Positions 42,021 through 50,137 of a stretch of DNA of 64,000 nucleotides are shown in pieces; positions within the stretch are counted from its first letter, which is position 1; each line of letters opens with the position of its first letter. The translations under genes and the position numbers were made by a program. The notes under the pieces are model-generated. The model was not told the DNA's origin. It worked only from the letters and a program-made list of their open reading frames with translations, and searched no databases. This DNA comes from Streptomyces roseicoloratus (GTDB lineage: Bacteria; Actinomycetota; Actinomycetes; Streptomycetales; Streptomycetaceae). Where the stretch lies: NCBI RefSeq assembly GCF_004117935.1, contig NZ_SDOY01000112.1, positions 1 through 64,000 of the forward strand. The letters run 5' to 3'.

Positions 42021-43517
42021 CTAGAGCCCCGAGACAGCTTGCCGGTGCGAGAGGGTGATGCGGCGCCGGACCGTGTCGATGTCAAGGATCCTGACCAGCA
42101 GGGCGTCACCCACCTGGATGCCGAACTGCGGGTCTTCCAGGTGCTCGTCGGTCAGTTCGGAGTTGTGTACCAGCCCCTCGAAACCGTTCTCCGCCTCTTC
42201 GATGCGTACGAAGACGCCGAACGGTATGAGTCTGGTGACGCGGCCGACGAGGGTCCGGCCGATCTGCACGGTCAGCAGCGGCATCGGATCTTCGTGCAGG
42301 GCCTTGAGCGACAGGGAGACGCGTTCGCGGACGGGATCGACGTCGAGGATCTCGGCGTTGATCTCCTGGCCGACGGAGATGATGTCGGATGGGTGGTCGA
42401 AGGGGCGCCATGACAGCTCGGGGAGATTGATCATCGCTTCGAAGCCGCCGATGTCCACGAAGGTGACACCGAATTCGGCGATCCAGGTCACCGTGCCGGT
42501 GACGGTCTCGCCTCGGTGGAGGGTCTTGAGGAAGGCCCAGTTCCGGTCGCTCGGCGCCGGCTCGGTCTGCCAGCGGGCCCGTACCACTCCGTCGTCGTCA
42601 GGCATGACGGCGGTGAACAGAGGGGCACGTTCATCGGCGTACACGGACAGGAGCGCGGCAGCTTCGGCATCGGACAGCCGGGCGGCCAACTCCGCGAACC
42701 CGTCCTCGTCGGCGACAGCGCTGTGGACCCGGCCGTCCTCGTCCTGCCAGACGCATTCGACGAGGCCGTCGGCGGGGAGGGCGCCGATGACCGCGTCGAC
42801 GTCGGAGGACAGGTCCGGCCACACGGCCAGCCGGGCGCGCGGAGCGATCCCGGCGCGAACCGTGTCGATGGAGTCGCGCGTGAGGCGGTGCCACCGCGAG
42901 GCGCCTTCGACGTACGTCTCTTCCAGCAGCCCGGCGCGGCCTGCGTCCACTGCCCAGCACAGACCGGCCCAGAACTCGTCGTCGCCGGGCCGCTGGACAT
43001 CTGCGCCATCCGTCTCCATCTCGTACGGAGAGGAGTCCAGGCGTTCCGGGAACAGCCCCAGCGCGCGGGTTCGGGCCAGCGCGTCCTCACAGGGTCGGCT
43101 ACTGCCGATGTAGAGGTACTGGTCCCATCCCACATGGACCGCGAACGCGCCTTCTCTCTCCAGCCGGCACCAGGCGCCGTTGTCACGCAACATCGCGCGC
43201 ACCAACTCCAGCGCGATGTCGAGCGGTACCTCTGCCCCGTCGTGAAAACCGGTCGGTCCGGCAGGGAAGAGCCCGGCCAGCCCGAAGCCGTCCACCGGAG
43301 GCTCCGCACCGAAGTGCGCCAGGGACGGCACCTGCGGTTCACGTACGGCCAGGTGATCGACCCCGGTGTCTTCGGCGAAGGCCGCGACCGCCTGAAGATA
43401 AGACGCCTCGACCTCGCCGTGATCGCTGACCGTGTCCTCACTGCCGGTGTAATACCCGTGCTCGTCACGGTCGGCGGGGTCGTACTTGGTCACGCGGTAG
43501 ACGTAGGGGAGCTGCAC
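42021..43517 (-). CDS. Protein with two C-terminal S1 RNA-binding domains
   Basis: About 498 aa. The N-terminal ~310 residues (YRVTKYDPADRDEHGYYTGSEDTVSDHGEVE ... AMLRDNGAWCRLEREGAFAVHVGWDQYLYIGSS) are a conserved streptomycete domain of unknown role. Two S1 domains follow: RGETVTGTVTWIAEFGVTFVDIGGFEAMINLPELSW and GRTLVGRVTRLIPFGVFVRIEEAENGFEGLVHNSEL. RNA binding is likely. I used the GTG before QLPYVYRV, preceded by GGGA; a GTG 30 bp upstream is possible. Confidence 0.8.
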   Translation of the reverse strand: MQLPYVYRVTKYDPADRDEHGYYTGSEDTVSDHGEVEASYLQAVAAFAEDTGVDHLAVREPQVPSLAHFGAEPPVDGFGLAGLFPAGPTGFHDGAEVPLDIALELVRAMLRDNGAWCRLEREGAFAVHVGWDQYLYIGSSRPCEDALARTRALGLFPERLDSSPYEMETDGADVQRPGDDEFWAGLCWAVDAGRAGLLEETYVEGASRWHRLTRDSIDTVRAGIAPRARLAVWPDLSSDVDAVIGALPADGLVECVWQDEDGRVHSAVADEDGFAELAARLSDAEAAALLSVYADERAPLFTAVMPDDDGVVRARWQTEPAPSDRNWAFLKTLHRGETVTGTVTWIAEFGVTFVDIGGFEAMINLPELSWRPFDHPSDIISVGQEINAEILDVDPVRERVSLSLKALHEDPMPLLTVQIGRTLVGRVTRLIPFGVFVRIEEAENGFEGLVHNSELTDEHLEDPQFGIQVGDALLVRILDIDTVRRRITLSHRQAVSGL

Positions 43518-43891
43518 GGTCCCATCATCGGGCACGCTACCCGCCAACCCGCGAGGAAGGGTCTTCCGGAGCGTTCACACGGAGATCGTGACACGGCTGG
43601 GGCCCGTGGCACGGGGCCGTCCGCTGACGGAGGCGACCGGCACCGTCAGGGTCGGTGCCGGTCCGGCCGTACGCCGGATGGGCGGCCATGGCCGCGTTCA
43701 CGTGCGGCCAGACCCGCTGTGGGAGTTCCTGAATGCAGGGACCATAGGCGTCCATGGGCACCTGGGTGCCCGCCACGCTCGCCGGTCCGTTCCACAGGCG
43801 GGCTCGTCCGCTCGAAGTGCCCGGGCAGCCCGAACGTCACGAGTCGATCACACCCCGCCACTCTCCGTGCACGATCCGGCAGGCTGACCCG
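43518..43891. other. Divergent intergenic region
   Basis: 374 bp between the S1 gene and the lipoprotein gene. I see no gene in it. Its last 25 bases (ATCCGGCAGGCTGACCCG) are repeated before the truncated copy at 44601. Confidence 0.5.
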
Positions 43892-44458
43892 ATGCGCACA
43901 CAGTCCACTGCCATCGCCGTCGGTCTCCTGCTCCTGCCGCTCACCGGATGCAGCAGCGACGAGCCCAAGACGGCCGCGTCTGCCACAACAGCCCCTCGGG
44001 CTGACGCGAGTTCCGCGCCGTCGGCCCCGAAGTATCTGGCGTTCGGACAAGCCATCGAGGTCAACATTCCGACGGACAACAGCGCTGCGAAGACCACGGT
44101 CCTGGGCTACCAGCAGGGCGGCTACACAACCCGGACCAGTGCCGACCAGGAGTTCAACACCAAGGGCTACGTCTGGGCCACCGTGGAGATCAAGGTCTGC
44201 GCGACGAAGGGCACTGTCCGGACGAGCCGCTATCCCTGGGTTCTCGCCTACGCCGATGGCACACGCATCGAGCCCAGCGGCGTCACCTACGGCGACTTCC
44301 CCAAGCCCGAGTATCCGTACGACGCCAAGGTCAAGGCGGGCGACTGCGTTCGCGGCAAGACCGTCTTCCCCGTCCCCGGCAACCAGCGACCCGAGCGCAT
44401 CGTGTACACCACCGAGCTGCTCCCCACGCCGGCAGAATGGGCTGTTCCCGCGAAGTAG
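43892..44458 (+). CDS. Secreted lipoprotein of unknown function
   Basis: 188 aa with lipobox LLPLTGCSSD (lipidation at Cys20). Body: FGQAIEVNIPTDNSAAKTTVLGYQQGGYTT ... YVWATVEIKVCATKGTVRTSRYPWVLAYADGTRIEP ... AKVKAGDCVRGKTVFPVP, a DUF4352-like Ig-fold pattern. One disulfide possible between the two remaining cysteines. Common in Streptomyces; role unknown. Confidence 0.8.
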   Translation: MRTQSTAIAVGLLLLPLTGCSSDEPKTAASATTAPRADASSAPSAPKYLAFGQAIEVNIPTDNSAAKTTVLGYQQGGYTTRTSADQEFNTKGYVWATVEIKVCATKGTVRTSRYPWVLAYADGTRIEPSGVTYGDFPKPEYPYDAKVKAGDCVRGKTVFPVPGNQRPERIVYTTELLPTPAEWAVPAK

Positions 44459-44902
44459 ACGACGTGGCGTTCCTGCACCGTCCGCCGAGGCGGCCGCTCT
44501 GTACCTGATGGACTCCGCCCCCCGACGCCGGGCGACAGCTGGATCATCACGACCTGACCAACACCCCGCACAGGGGCACACAATCCGGAAGGCTGACCCG
44601 ATGCGCATCACGACCACCACCCTCATCGCGGGCGCCGCTCTCGTGCGCATCCGACCGTCCTCGGTCATGTCCGCCCGCAGCAGAGTCCCGGCCGACGCCG
44701 GGACGGAGGCGGTCGGGTGCGGATGGTGGTCCACGGTGGCCGGTAGCGTGTGGTCCACGGAGCCCGCCCCGGCTGCTTTCCGGGCCCCGCCGAGCAGTTG
44801 CGGGCCCGTACTGCGAGCCGTGGCCCCGCCGGGGCCGGCGCGCCCGCCGACGATCGCCCGGCGTGTCCGCGTCGGCGGCGACGCCGACCACGTCACCTCC
44901 GG
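44459..44902. other. Intergenic region with a decayed lipoprotein copy
   Basis: 444 bp without an intact gene, apart from the truncated lipoprotein start at 44601. Confidence 0.5.
44601..44645 (+). pseudogene. Truncated duplicate of the lipoprotein 5' end
   Basis: MRITTTTLIAGAAL, preceded by AATCCGGAAGGCTGACCCG, nearly the same leader as the intact lipoprotein (ATCCGGCAGGCTGACCCG-ATGCGCA). After 15 codons it turns into unrelated sequence. Confidence 0.55.
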
Positions 44903-45874
44903 TCAAAGCCAGCCGCGTTGTGCCGCCTTGATGCCGGCTTCGAAGCGGCTGGAGGCTCCGAGGCGTTCCATGATCGAGGCGACCTGCCGCCGGATGGTGC
45001 GATCGGTGACGCCGAGGCGCTGGCCGACCGCTTCGTCGGTGAGGCCGGTGGCGAGCAGACGGAGCAGTTCGCGTTCGTGGTCGGTCAGGCCGTCCTGCGG
45101 GTCGTCGGGGCGGGTGGTGCCCAGGGGGACCGCGGTGTTCCAGGCGAGCTCGAAGAGTTCGAGCAGGGCGGAGACGATGCCCGGTTCGGTGACGAGCAGC
45201 GCGCCTTTGCGGTTGTCGGCGGGGTCGATCGGCACCAGGGCGTGCGTGCGGTCGACGACGACCATCCGCTGGGGGACGGTCGGCGCGGTGCGGACCTCTC
45301 CCCCGTGGCGGAGCAACACGTTTGCGTAGTCGGCGATGTGTGCGTGACGGCGGGCGAGCCCCTGGAAGAGACTGCGCATGGACACGCCGCGGGCGAGCGC
45401 GGCGAGGTCGTGCTCGCGGCCGGCGTCGAGGTCGTCGGGGCTCTGTATGCCGGGCTGGACGCCGATGATCTCGGTGCGGGCGGCCCGGCACAGACGTTCG
45501 AGGCAGTTGTGGATGGCATCCATGCCGAGCAGGCGTTCGCCGTGGGTGGAGCGGCGCTGGACCCGGTCGGCGAGCATGCGGGTGACGGCCGCTCGCGAGG
45601 CGGCCAGCTCGGCCTGACGGGCGGCGAGGTCGGCCTCCTGGCGGGCCATGATCTCGGCCAGGCCGACATCGGGGTCGACCGCTCGCATCTGCCCCGGGTG
45701 TTCGCTGGAGGCACGCACCAGCATCAGCTGTCCGAGCTCGTCGAGGCAGTCGTGGACGCGTGAGGGAGTCAGGCCGCACGTCTTCGCGAGCCGGTCGACG
45801 CCGTGGCCGGGGTGGTCGAGCATGGCCTGGTAGACGGCAGCAGCTTCGGTGGTCAATCCGAGTAATTGCAGCAT
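44903..45874 (-). CDS. TrmB/LuxR-type regulator 2 (TTA-containing)
   Basis: 323 aa, same architecture as regulator 1: TrmB-like HTH (TEAAAVYQAMLDHPGHGVDRLAKTCGLTPSRVHDCLDELG), coiled coil (LAEIMARQEADLAARQAELAASRA), PLD-like region (GMDAIHNCLERLCRAARTEIIGVQPGIQ), LuxR HTH (LTDHERELLRLLATGLTDEAVGQRLGVTDRTIRRQVASIMERLG). Shared phrases with regulator 1 include DNRKGAL/DNTKKGA, GGEVRT and SRFEAG. Codon 4 is TTA, so expression should need the bldA tRNA. ATG with AAGGAG upstream. Divergent from the W-peptide and the NRPS cluster; likely its pathway activator. Confidence 0.92.
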   Translation of the reverse strand: MLQLLGLTTEAAAVYQAMLDHPGHGVDRLAKTCGLTPSRVHDCLDELGQLMLVRASSEHPGQMRAVDPDVGLAEIMARQEADLAARQAELAASRAAVTRMLADRVQRRSTHGERLLGMDAIHNCLERLCRAARTEIIGVQPGIQSPDDLDAGREHDLAALARGVSMRSLFQGLARRHAHIADYANVLLRHGGEVRTAPTVPQRMVVVDRTHALVPIDPADNRKGALLVTEPGIVSALLELFELAWNTAVPLGTTRPDDPQDGLTDHERELLRLLATGLTDEAVGQRLGVTDRTIRRQVASIMERLGASSRFEAGIKAAQRGWL

Positions 45875-46267
45875 GGCCCTACGATTCTCCTTCTGGAACA
45901 CCCCCCTCCGGGTCCCAGGCTGAACAGCATGATTTCAGCCCGCAGCCCGTCCAGGCAAGCTTGTTCGCGGTATTTACCCAGGTCAGGGACTTATTTCCGA
46001 CCAGTTGATCGATGACGCGCAGAATGCCCTCACGGTGGGAAACCCGGGTAAGTCGAACATTTCACAGACTGGGCCCCGACCCCTGTCCTGAACCGGATAG
46101 GCCCTATTCAGGACCTCGGCGAGGCCTTCCGAAGGCGTGGTTCCGCGGCAAGGCTGTTCCTCGCCCGCCGGTAACCGTCCGAACGACCACAGGGACGAAG
46201 CGTCAAGCCGAGACGCGAAACCGGGCAGGGACGCCCCGCCCTCGTGATTCCGAAAGGGCCGATCGCC
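45875..46267. promoter_or_regulatory. Divergent control region of the NRPS cluster
   Basis: 393 bp of lower GC. Contains TTTACCCAGG (45973) and CCCGGGTAAG (46046), an inverted pair about 70 bp apart, and TTTCCGACCAGTTGATC (45994), a weak match to the TTTCCTGCCACCAGTGATC part of the 50-bp element. Promoters for both regulator 2 and the small-peptide/NRPS operon should be here. Confidence 0.5.
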
Positions 46268-46444
46268 ATGATCCGCACCCGCATAGCCCAGGCCACCACG
46301 GTGATTGCCCTTGCGCTGGGCACCGCCGCGCTCGTCCCCTCCGCCGCGGTCGCGGCCGAGCCCGTCCCCTCCTTCGCGCCCGTGGTCGGGGCGACCCCGG
46401 CGAGCGCGCCCACGGTTCTGGAGACCGGTACCTGGGGCGGCTGA
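46268..46444 (+). CDS. Small secreted peptide ending TGTWGG
   Basis: 58 aa. Signal peptide MIRTRIAQATTVIALALGTAALVPSAAVAA, then a short mature part EPVPSFAPVVGATPASAPT and the end VLETGTWGG. No cysteines. AAAGGG lies upstream of the ATG. It resembles the DGAGWD peptide only in being secreted, Ala/Pro/Thr-rich and having Trp in a Gly context near the C terminus. Position next to regulator 2 and the LEHV protein suggests a signal or modified peptide. Confidence 0.75.
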   Translation: MIRTRIAQATTVIALALGTAALVPSAAVAAEPVPSFAPVVGATPASAPTVLETGTWGG

Positions 46445-46453
46445 CCCCTCCGC

Positions 46454-46807
46454 ATGGACATCGTCTACGCCAGCCTGCGCCGTCGCACCAGAGCACCTGA
46501 CGAGCCGGCGAGCGAGTTGGCAGAGGCACTGAGCGCCCTGTGGGCTCATGCGACGCTCGAAGACGGTCTGGAACACGTATCCGGCCGTTCCGAGCGGGAC
46601 CGTGTCGACTTCCTGATGTACCTGCTCACTCACGATTGCGGCGCTCTCGGATTCTGCACCGCGGTGTACCGCGCCAGATCCCTGCTGCGCCGCTGTCACG
46701 AGGCTTCCGCGCTGATGCAGCGCCGCTATCTGCCTCCCGACGCGCCGACGGACGTGCTTGGCGCCACGGGATTCCGTTGCCGCGCCGCTCAAAGGCCGCA
46801 GAACTAA
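46454..46807 (+). CDS. LEHV-motif hypothetical protein 2
   Basis: 117 aa starting 10 bp after the W-peptide stop. ELAEALSALWAHATLEDGLEHVSGRSERDRVDFLMYLLTHDCGALGFC matches the core of the 169-aa protein before the AroA-like gene (WAxAxxEDxLEHV, then S, R and an acidic-hydrophobic run). Family unknown. The NRPS follows 38 bp later. Confidence 0.7.
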   Translation: MDIVYASLRRRTRAPDEPASELAEALSALWAHATLEDGLEHVSGRSERDRVDFLMYLLTHDCGALGFCTAVYRARSLLRRCHEASALMQRRYLPPDAPTDVLGATGFRCRAAQRPQN

Positions 46808-46845
46808 TTCTTCGTATCGCCCATCGCAACCAAGAGGGGATTCGT

Positions 46846-49800
46846 GTGAGTTCCGCGCACGACCGTACCGTCATGGACAAGAAGCAGTCGCTCGCAGGCA
46901 TGCTGGCGCGCGCCCGTGCCAAGGTCTCCGAAGGGCCCCGTCCTCGCCAGGACCGGAACAACGTCGCGCTCTCCTCCTCGCAGAACACCCTGTGGTTCGT
47001 CGACCGGCTGAAGGCCGGCACCTCGACCTACAACGTCCCCTTCCTTTTCCGTCTCGAGGGCGATCTCGACGTCACGGCCCTGACCGATGCCTTCACGAGC
47101 ATCGTCAGGCGTCACGAGGCGCTGCGGACCCACGTTCTCGTGGAGAACGACGAGTACTTCCAGGGGATCGTCGAGGACCCCGAGGTCACGATCGAGAAGT
47201 CGATCGTGGAGTCCGAGGACGAAGCCGACCGGATCATGACGGAACTCGCCGGAACCGGGTTCACGCTGACGGAGTTCCCGTTGTGGCGCGCCTCCCTCGT
47301 CACGGTTCGCGACGACCTCCACTACTTCGGCTTCGTCGTCCATCACATCGTTTTCGACGGAGTGTCGACGTCGATCTTCTTCGAGGAACTCGAAGAGGAG
47401 TACAACGCGCGGCGTTCGGGAACCACGCCCAAGGTCGAGGACCCCGCCGTCCAGTTCGCCGACTTCAGCGAGTGGCAGCGCAAGCGGATGAGCACGGGCG
47501 CGTGGCAGGAGAGCGTGGACTACTGGTCCGAGACCCTCCGCGACGTCGACGTCATGGACATTCCCGGCGATCGTCCCCTCCCGCCCGAGATGACGTACGC
47601 GGGAGCCGCGGAGGTGAGCACCTGGCCGGGTCTCGCGGCACAGGTCAACGAGCTCGCGTCGTCCCTCTCGACGACGCCGATCACGGTGCACGCCACGGCG
47701 ATGGCCTCTCTCTTCCGCCGGTACTCGGGTTCCGAGGAAGTCATCTTCGGCATGCCCACGGCCAACCGCGGCGAAGTCGAATGCGAACGCACCCTCGGCT
47801 TCTTCATCAACATGCTGCCGCTCCGCTGCGACGTCGATCCCGACGCGACGTTCCGGGAATGCCTCGCGGGGGTTCAGCGACGGTTCCGCGAGGGGCAGTC
47901 GCACGGGCAGCTGCCGCTCGAGGAGATCATCGCCAGTGCCGGGGCGAAGCGCGAGTCCTCGCGCTCCACGCTGTTCCAGTACACGCTGACGATGAACGAG
48001 TGGGCCGAACCGCTCCGGCTCGACGGCATATCCGCGGTCGAGCGGGAGTCGGAGACCACGCAGGCGAAGTTCTTCCAGTCGTGGACCGTCACCAAGAAGG
48101 GCGCGGACCTGGAGGTCCACACCGCGTACAACACCGACGTCTTCGACGCGGCGACCATCGCGACCATGCAGCGGGTGTTCGTCGGGATCCTGCGCAGGGC
48201 GATCTCCATGCCGGACGCCTCCATCCGGCAGTCGTGGGCCCATGACGAGGAATCCCGCGCCGCGCAGGCGCGTTGGGGCAAGGGCACCGAGGCGCCGGCG
48301 CCCACGGGCAACGTCTTCACGCACTTCTCCCGGATCGCGGACGAGCACGGGCAGAACGTGGCCGTCAACGCCCCTGACGCGGTGCTGACCTACGCGGAGC
48401 TGCGCCGCCGCGTGGAGGCGATCCGCGCCCACCTGGCGGCGAACGGGGTCGGTGCCGGCGATCGTGTGGGCGTCGCGCTCGCTCCGTCGTCCGACTTCCC
48501 CGCCACCGTGCTGGCGCTGATGGCGCTGGGCGCCGTGTACGTGCCGGTCGACGCGATGAACCCGCCGGGCCGCATCGAGACGATCATCAGGGACGCCGCC
48601 GTGCAGCGGGTGGTCTGCGACGCGACGACGGCCGGAGTCGCGCCCGGGCTCGAGTTCCGGCTCCCGGCGGACCTTCCGGACGCGGCCGCCGGGCCGGAGG
48701 CGGTTCCCGGTGAGGGCGCGACCGCGTATCTGATGTACACCTCGGGCAGCACGGGTACACCGAAGGGCGTGCTCATCAGCCACGACAGCATTCTGGGATT
48801 CGTCCGGAACGTCCGGACGCTGTTCGAACTCGCTCCGGAGGACCGTTTCCTCGGCTATGCGTCCTGTGGGTTCGACGTCTCGGTCTTCGAGATGTTCGGC
48901 GCGCTGCTGACCGGCGCGTCGCTCCATCTCGTACCGTCCTCGATGCGTCTCGACATGTCGGGCGTCCAGCGGTTCCTGGAGGAGCACCGCATCACGGTGA
49001 CCGACCTGCCGCCGTCGGTCATGAAGCTGCTCGATCCGGCTCCGCTGGCCGACCTGCGCATCGTCTTCGTGGGCGGCGAGGCGTTCTCCCACGAGCTCGT
49101 ACGGGCCTGGGGCAAGGGGCGGCGCATCTTCAACGGGTACGGCGTCACCGAGTGCACCGTCACCAGCATCGTCGAGGAGCTGCGAGAGCCGCTGCCGGCG
49201 GCCGCCCTGCCCATCGGCGGCCCGATGGACAACCACGTCGCGTACGTGCTGGACGACCGGCACGTGCCGGTGCCGCAGGGCGTCATCGGCGAGCTGGCCA
49301 TCGGCGGGGTCGGACTGACGTCCGGCTACTGGAACCGGGACGAGGACAACGAGCGGCGGTTCATCCCGGACCCGTTCGCGGACGACCCCGAGGCGCGCCT
49401 CTACCTGACCGGCGACCTGGCCCGGCACACCGGCGACGGCCGCCTGGTGTACGTCGGACGGGCCGACAAGCAGGTCAAGATCAACGGTGTGCGGATCGAG
49501 ATCGGCGAGATCGAGAGTGCCCTCCGCGGCGCCCGCGGCATCCGCAACGTGTTCGTGCGGGTCGAGCAGGACGAGGACCGGAAGAGGGTGGTCGCCTACT
49601 GCGCGACCGGCGGAGTCGGCGACGTGTCCGAGACGGCACTGCGCGACCACTGCCGCAGGCACCTCGTGTCCACGATGGTGCCGAGCACCTTCGTGATGCT
49701 CGACGAACTGCCGATCAACGCGAGCGGAAAGATCGACGAGCGGGCCCTGCCCAGCGTCGGTTCCACGGTCGAGGCGGACGCCGTGGAGCCCCTCACCGAT

Positions 49801-50100
49801 CTCGAACGCCAGATGATGACCAAGGCGTTCGAGCCGATCCTCGGACGCGGCGACTTCGCGAAGAACGTCAGCTTCTTCGACCTGGGCGGGACGAGCCTGC
49901 AGGCCGCCCAGCTGGTTTCCAAGATCAAGAAGATCTTCTCGACGGAGATCTCCCTGGCCGCGTTCTTCGCGGACTCGAGCGTGCAGAGCATGGCCCTGGA
50001 GGTCGAACGCTCCCGGCTCGCCGCCCTCTCCCCCGAGGAACTGGAGAAGGCCATCGAGCAGATGACCGACGAGGACGTCGCCCGCCTCCTGGCCGAGTGA
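46846..50100 (+). CDS. NRPS, one module (C-A-T)
   Basis: 1084 aa. Condensation domain about 30-470, active site HHIVFDG at about 166. Adenylation domain about 500-980: YTSGSTGTPKG, FDVSVFEMFGAL, NGYGVTECT, YLTGDLAR, GRADKQVKINGVRIE and NASGKIDE. Thiolation domain: DLGGTSLQAA at about 1012, then a C-terminal tail (ALSPEELEKAIEQMTDEDVARLLAE) that may be a docking helix. Binding-pocket residues read by alignment to GrsA are roughly D-V-F-D-F-G-G-V-T-K; I cannot match them to an amino acid. Start GTG with AGAGGGG. The starter C domain suggests condensation with an upstream carrier-bound acyl/aminoacyl unit. Confidence 0.92.
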   Translation: MSSAHDRTVMDKKQSLAGMLARARAKVSEGPRPRQDRNNVALSSSQNTLWFVDRLKAGTSTYNVPFLFRLEGDLDVTALTDAFTSIVRRHEALRTHVLVENDEYFQGIVEDPEVTIEKSIVESEDEADRIMTELAGTGFTLTEFPLWRASLVTVRDDLHYFGFVVHHIVFDGVSTSIFFEELEEEYNARRSGTTPKVEDPAVQFADFSEWQRKRMSTGAWQESVDYWSETLRDVDVMDIPGDRPLPPEMTYAGAAEVSTWPGLAAQVNELASSLSTTPITVHATAMASLFRRYSGSEEVIFGMPTANRGEVECERTLGFFINMLPLRCDVDPDATFRECLAGVQRRFREGQSHGQLPLEEIIASAGAKRESSRSTLFQYTLTMNEWAEPLRLDGISAVERESETTQAKFFQSWTVTKKGADLEVHTAYNTDVFDAATIATMQRVFVGILRRAISMPDASIRQSWAHDEESRAAQARWGKGTEAPAPTGNVFTHFSRIADEHGQNVAVNAPDAVLTYAELRRRVEAIRAHLAANGVGAGDRVGVALAPSSDFPATVLALMALGAVYVPVDAMNPPGRIETIIRDAAVQRVVCDATTAGVAPGLEFRLPADLPDAAAGPEAVPGEGATAYLMYTSGSTGTPKGVLISHDSILGFVRNVRTLFELAPEDRFLGYASCGFDVSVFEMFGALLTGASLHLVPSSMRLDMSGVQRFLEEHRITVTDLPPSVMKLLDPAPLADLRIVFVGGEAFSHELVRAWGKGRRIFNGYGVTECTVTSIVEELREPLPAAALPIGGPMDNHVAYVLDDRHVPVPQGVIGELAIGGVGLTSGYWNRDEDNERRFIPDPFADDPEARLYLTGDLARHTGDGRLVYVGRADKQVKINGVRIEIGEIESALRGARGIRNVFVRVEQDEDRKRVVAYCATGGVGDVSETALRDHCRRHLVSTMVPSTFVMLDELPINASGKIDERALPSVGSTVEADAVEPLTDLERQMMTKAFEPILGRGDFAKNVSFFDLGGTSLQAAQLVSKIKKIFSTEISLAAFFADSSVQSMALEVERSRLAALSPEELEKAIEQMTDEDVARLLAE

Positions 50101-50137
50101 ACGGACGGGCATGGATCGGGACGGCAGGGAGCGCGTG

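Noticed and set aside
42516..45329. A 937-codon plus-strand open frame
   Set aside because: Spans two minus-strand genes, an intergenic region and the intact lipoprotein in another frame; composition changes throughout. A high-GC mirror frame.
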